Below, in pieces: positions 55,001-61,198 of a DNA stretch of 64,000 nucleotides (position 1 is the first letter of the stretch; every line of letters starts with the position of its first letter). The position numbers were made by a program, and so were the translations under genes. Under the pieces are notes generated by a model. The model was not told the DNA's origin, did not search any database, and saw nothing but the letters and a program-made list of their open reading frames with translations. This DNA is from Ceratothoa steindachneri (lineage: Eukaryota > Arthropoda > Malacostraca > Isopoda > Cymothoidae), in contig OZ018329.1 of NCBI GenBank assembly GCA_963969495.1, positions 150,224,502-150,288,501 of the forward strand, written 5' to 3'.

Positions 55001-58000
55001 ATGGTGTAATTGATACGAAAGATCCGCATGTCTGCATACAAGTTTGGCCTGATCTGTGAAGGAAGAGTCTTAGAGGAGTGCAAGTGGGAGATAAATTGGG
55101 TGTGTTTTACGTGAGTATAACGTTGAATGTTTGGAAGTATGAAGATTTGATTGAGCGAGTGAAATTGGAAGAAAAGTTGAGTGAATGAAAGAAGCAAAAG
55201 GTATACAGGATGTTGTGGAATAGGAGAGGTGCCTTGAGTCAAATGGATGAGGACTTTGGCAACACTCACTGGCCTGAGTTAAGGATAATTTTGAGCAATG
55301 AGACGCAAATTTATCAAAGGCCTCGTCATTTCCCTCCCTCGTGGCTCAAGAGATCAAGGAACAGTGTGAGGAACAGTCTTGAATGTGTAGTGGTTGTCAT
55401 GCCAATATATTTGAGTTTTTATAAAGCTTACAGTCTTTATCGGGGCAGAATAACTTGTAAACTATGTTGGTTGACTTGAGATTCAAGGAGTTTAAGCAGC
55501 AATCTCCTGATGAAAAACATCTGCCTAAACTCCTTGAATATCAAGTCAACCAACATAGTTTACGAGTTCATCTGCCCCGATGAAGACTGTAAGCTTTATA
55601 AAAACTCAAAATATATTGGCATGACAACCACTACACTTTGAAAACATTTAACCATGCATCTACAAAGCAGAGGGCCTAAGAATCATATGGAGAGTGCCCA
55701 TATTAACCTAACGAGAGATATGCTCGTTGATAACACCATTATTAAAAGAAAAGAGGCCAATAAAGCGAGGCTGAACATCTTAGAAGCCATATTAATAAAT
55801 GAAGATAAGCCGGCCATCAACAGTCAAGCTGGAATCGCACATTAAAAGTATTTTAAAATTCCACTCACAGGAGTGGCCCATTTCCTCTAACATTACATTT
55901 AACCAAGGTGGAATAAATACCACTTAAAAATCATTTTCTTTCACTCTGCCATCCTCACTCCACTCATTACATCGGTAAAGGAGGCAAGAACATTTCAAAA
56001 TGCTCCAAAGATGATCGAATAAGATCGAAAGCTTAGCAATTTAGTTTGTTTTTTACCAAACACATTCATTTAAAAAAAAAGAGATGAATACTGGACAAGT
56101 GATCCACCATCTACAAGATGGAATAAAAAAGATAGTTAGAAGAGAAAGTTGCCAAAGGAAATTAATTAAGGCAAAATATACAATGGTCTTCAACAAAATT
56201 TGCATTCAGGAAAGACTGTTACCCAACTACACAAATATATATAGACATTCATTAATGGATTATGCAAGCCCTGCATGGGCCTCTTAAAACAATACAAACC
56301 ATACAAAATAAGGCCCTAAAAAGCATCATTGGCTGCACCACAGCTACTACAAACACACACCACCTACACCACATAACTTAAGTCCTCAAATTCAAGGAAC
56401 ACCTGGACATGGGAAACACACAAAACACTTTCTGCAGCCTCCACAAATACACTACACTACATGAGAGAACACTAACAAACTCAAAGGAACATCATATCAA
56501 CACCTAGTACACAATATCACACACAAATAATCTCATCAATCCCATCCTTTCCAGCACACACCAGCCTCTGAAAACATATCCACACACAAATCAATTACTG
56601 CTCCATCCAATCACTCAAAAACAACATACAGCTGCAACTTGGCCCCCAAAATCTAACCTACCTAGTGAAGACAGAGTCCACCTGGCTAGGCTGCAGAGTG
56701 GACACCACTCAGCTCTTGTTGAGGTTTGTAGTTATGATGGAGAGATACAATTTGGAAGATTATTTGGATTTTAAGTATTGAGGAGTATTTATGATTAAAT
56801 AGGTTTGGCATAGGTTTGGATCAAGGAGACAGAAGTTTCAAGAAGTATTAATAAGATTTGTAATAAGATAATAGGCCTTCTTAAAACCCCCATCAAATGG
56901 ATCATGCCGTATCCTCATAAGGGTATGTGTGTTATTGACATTGTTGAGGGCTGCATGTTGATGAGTGTTATCAGAAGAGGCTGGATGATTCCATCGTCAT
57001 TGTTTGTCCAGGCTGCAACACAGAACCCCATACCATCAAACACTATGGAAAACTGTATTGCACATAACCACACACAACAAAATAATATACACTTCCTGAA
57101 GGCCTTGTGAAAAAGTCCTGTTCAGACCACAGCTCATCTCAGGGACTTTGGGGCTGTTCAGTCAGGAGGCCTGAGGAATGACAGCAACTGTGGGTGGTGT
57201 TTTTTAGAAGACCAACCTCACCACTTATCCCAAGTATCTATACTGGATATCATTTTTAGTAAATAACCAAGCAGTCTTTGCCAAAAATGTATATGTAACA
57301 GGAGTAAAGGGGTTAAATGACATTACAAACAATGCCTTCATTCAAAATAAGTCTAAGAACAAAAAAACTAATATATAAAATTCATACAAACTATACTTAC
57401 TTCGGCCTAATTGTTTGACATAAAAGCTCATTTCTGCAACAAATGACCTTGTGCAAAGAAAAGAAAAAAAAGATTACAAAAGTGTAAAAATTGAAAATTA
57501 TTCTATGTATGTTAAGATCTCATTATGAGAAGTTTAAAATTTTTAATCCATAGTTTTAGTTTAAGCATAAATATCAAAATTGGTTTATTCCAAAGAATTT
57601 CTAAGTTTCGAACCCACAGAAAAAAAAATGGCCCAAGTTTTTCATCTGTTTTCTCTAGGATTAATTGAACTTGCTACCTAAGTATTGAGAGACACTAGGC
57701 TAATGAGAGCTCCCATACTTCTAAATTAAAGGTGAATAAATAAGTAAGAGTTCATACATTTTGAATTGTTAATAATACAGGAATAAAACAATTGTTAGAG
57801 GAGGAAATACACCTAAAAATTTGAACCACATAAAAGCAAGACCTTTAACAAAATTAGTGGCCTAAAATGATATTTGAATCTCTGGTTACACTAGTAACAG
57901 AATGATAAGATCTTGTTGTAGAGACTAGTTACTAAGAGTCAGAGAAGAACAGCAGAGGCAGGAAAAGTTGTTTGACAGCCATTTAATCATTAAGTTACCT

Positions 58001-61000
58001 TTTTTTTTTAGAATAAAAGTTAGGCATGAAGGTCTATTTAATTTAAGGACAAAGGTATATTAAGAGCTTCACATGTAAGCATTGACAAGTCAGCAAATTC
58101 ATAATTTTTTCTAAACAAATCAGTAATTATCCCATGAAAAATAGTGAACAAAATGTAGGCAGAAATTAGAAGATTTACACTGTTACAAAACCACTAAGTA
58201 CTCACCTGTTTTATTTTACCAACTCAAAAGAACAGGTAGGCTTGGTCAAGGAGAGAAATCATTGAGAGAATGTGCCAGCCAAATTAATGCCATAGAAAGG
58301 AATCAACCTTGAAATATGCATATCAATTTGATCAGATACAATTCACTCAGAACATTACCTGCAGTTTAGATTTCTCAGAGATTACTAACTGTAATTATTT
58401 AAATTCAAAATACTGCCTATAATATGAAATGAAAATCTACATTCTACAAAAAAGTAATGTCTCCCTTTGATAAAATATCAGATAATAGTAATAACATTTA
58501 TAATTCCTTTGATAAATGTCAAGTTTTAGAGAAATGAAAAATATACAGAGAATCAAAATTAGAGTCAATCATGGCAGACATGGGAACAATGTAAGCTGGC
58601 ACTTTCTCCCCTAAATAAAATAATACCAGGCTTAATATTCATGTAAATTAAATTTCCATGAACACTAAGATAAAATTTATTTGCTCAAGATTCTTCCTCT
58701 TCTGCAAGAATCAAAAGCATATAATATGAATCTCTCCTTGACCAAGCATAGAAATCAATCGCATGAAGTTGATGATTCATAGATACCTGAATCATCTCTT
58801 CATTTAAGTATAATATACTTATGCTTTTGGTTTTAATACAATATTTATGCTGTAAGAAAATTTAGTGACAAAATAAGAGCAAAATTTACCATTCTGACTG
58901 CCAAGATTTTTAACCTAACCAAACTCTCAACAATTTAAATTGAAAAGAAAAATTAACAATTCATGATGGTGGCCCAATATTGGACCCACACACTTAGTGA
59001 CTGAGGTCCTAACCTAACTTAATCAACATCATTTATATATGAAATTCAATCTCCTTGACAAATATTTTCATGCTTTCAATACGGACAAGCAGATGTGCAA
59101 TTAACACCAACATAAATTTAACTTTATTTTGAGCCAATGGCCTCAAAGAATTCAATGACTGGACAAGATTCTCAAAGATCCAGCACACTGTGTATTAGTA
59201 AATTTTGTATTAAGTGTGCAACAAATGATCATTTTGAATTGTGTCTGGTTTGAGGTGGTGCTGGATGCAGGTGCCAGCCTGGTGGTGCTGTGTTTAATTT
59301 TAGATATTAATTGCATCAGAGCCTTGCTAGGACAACAGATGTATTATGTGGGAAAGGAAATCTCTTCATGATTGGATGGTTTGCTGTTAATGTGTATATG
59401 AGGTGGCAGTATTCATTTAAGTATCTCAGAGTATATGTTACAAGGGAGGAATGATTTTCCATGTAGTGGTATGGGTGGCTCAAGTTTTATGTAGTATAGA
59501 GAAAGTGAATTTAGCAGGTCTTCTTAGTATTTCATGGGCATGACTGATTCCTACTGTACATAATTAACTGGGGGTACAGTGACTGCTTCACATAGCAAGG
59601 GGTACTGTTTTGTGGTTTTGCATTGTAATGAGTGGCTGTGAGATTGTACACCTATGCCATAGTGGCAGGTGTCTAGGACAGATGTACTGTTGGTAGACAT
59701 GGGTGATAGATTGGATTGTTAAAATGTTGTTCCAGTGAATGTGCAGTGTGTTGATTTTATGATTTTGTTCATACTTCAGAAATTTAGGTCCAGTATGACA
59801 TGAAGCACAGTCAGTCTTCTGTTTATGGAGGAGTGAGGTATTTAATAATGTAATGATTGGGATCTCATTGTACTGTTTGTGGGATATGAAGAGAATAATG
59901 GAAGATTTTGAGGGGGTAGAGAGTCATTAGATTGTTGCAACAAGCATTTGAGTCTTGTCATGTAGAGCTGCTCAAGTGCTGGGTGAGAATGATGTCAGCT
60001 GCATAGCACAGGGGAATGATGTTAAGGAGGAAAAAATTAAAGAGTGGAAGGAAGTTGAGGAAAAAATTAAAGAGGGCAAGGATATCTGTGTGGGACTGTT
60101 TATGATGGCTTGCCATAATGTGCTGCTTGTGTGTCTCAGACTGTGGCATAATAGTGGCTACAATGGAAGGCCTCGGAGATGGCAATTCCAGTCGGAACTT
60201 GCGGAAGCTGCACTGTGTGGAAAACAGGTGGCAACTGGCCAAGAAAAAGGCTAGTCTAAAATTTACCAATTTCTCCAGCAACTTGCACATGCAGGAGGTT
60301 AGAGAGATTGGGCAGAAACCAGCCAGGGTTGAGAGATCTCTTCCCAGTTTGCAAAAAATGAGTCGCCAGCTAGTCTGGGAGGATACCATCTATTCAGATC
60401 CTGTTGAACAAATTTAACAGAAAGGCCATGTCTCACTCAGCTAGCTGACAAAGCATGGAATACAGGACATCATCAGGACCAGGAACAGTGTTAGAGCATG
60501 AATGAGAGCTGAATACAACTCAATCAATATAAACCTGTCATTGAAGGGTTCTCCGGCTATGGAGATAAAGTCTAGTCGGTCGTCTTCAGTGACATTATGA
60601 TATGCATTGAATGCTGGTGGAGCAGCATCCTGACTAGGGAATGCAGTCCCATTCTCCAGGAGAACATGAGGGGGGTCCTGCAAGAACTTGCCCCAAATGC
60701 TTTTGACTCGCTTCCACACCTCTACTAGAGGGGTCTTCCATTTAGTGAAGACACATATGCCCACCAGGAAGAGCAGTGGGCTTGCTTCAAAACATACCAG
60801 AACCTAGCACTAGCTCAATGAAATTCACAGCAATCATTTGGGTGGCACTTATAGCACATGTAGGCATATTGCTTCTGTGGGAGGGCCATCTCACACTCAG
60901 CTGACCACCATGGAAGCAGTCAGACTGCAAAACAGCTAGACGTTCTAGGAATAGTAGTTAGGCCCACGGTGATGAGGTTGATGGAGAACTCAAAAGCCTC

Positions 61001-61140
61001 ATCCACCGACCTAAACTCCTTGACTGGGACAGAGAAATCAGTCATTTTGTAAAATGCAGATCACAGTGCTCACTCCAAGTAACACAGGTGTGTGTGTGTG
61101 TGTGTGTAATGTAGATCACAGTGCTCACTCCAAGTAACAC

Positions 61141-61198
<58 letters not shown>

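Larger units (their letters stand above)
52224..55384 (+). mobile_element. gypsy-like LTR retrotransposon, 5' LTR, gag, protease, truncated pol
   Basis: Order: candidate LTR (52224-52759), primer-binding site, gag start [19 protein letters not shown] at 52836, four CCHC knuckles (54030-54290), a protease-like segment with [19 protein letters not shown] (54690-54750), and the pol start [13 protein letters not shown] (55310). It stops at 55384 exactly where the inverted arm of a Penelope-like element begins. No 3' LTR is seen. The sense strand is rich in G and A and poor in C. Many stops outside the knuckle region. Confidence 0.8.

Noticed and set aside
55505..56030. Hammerhead ribozyme, as found in some Penelope-like elements (CTGATGA at 55507; gatcgaaagc at 56021)
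   Set aside because: The core strings are there, but I cannot pair stem II correctly in either place. A covariance search with a hammerhead model would settle it.
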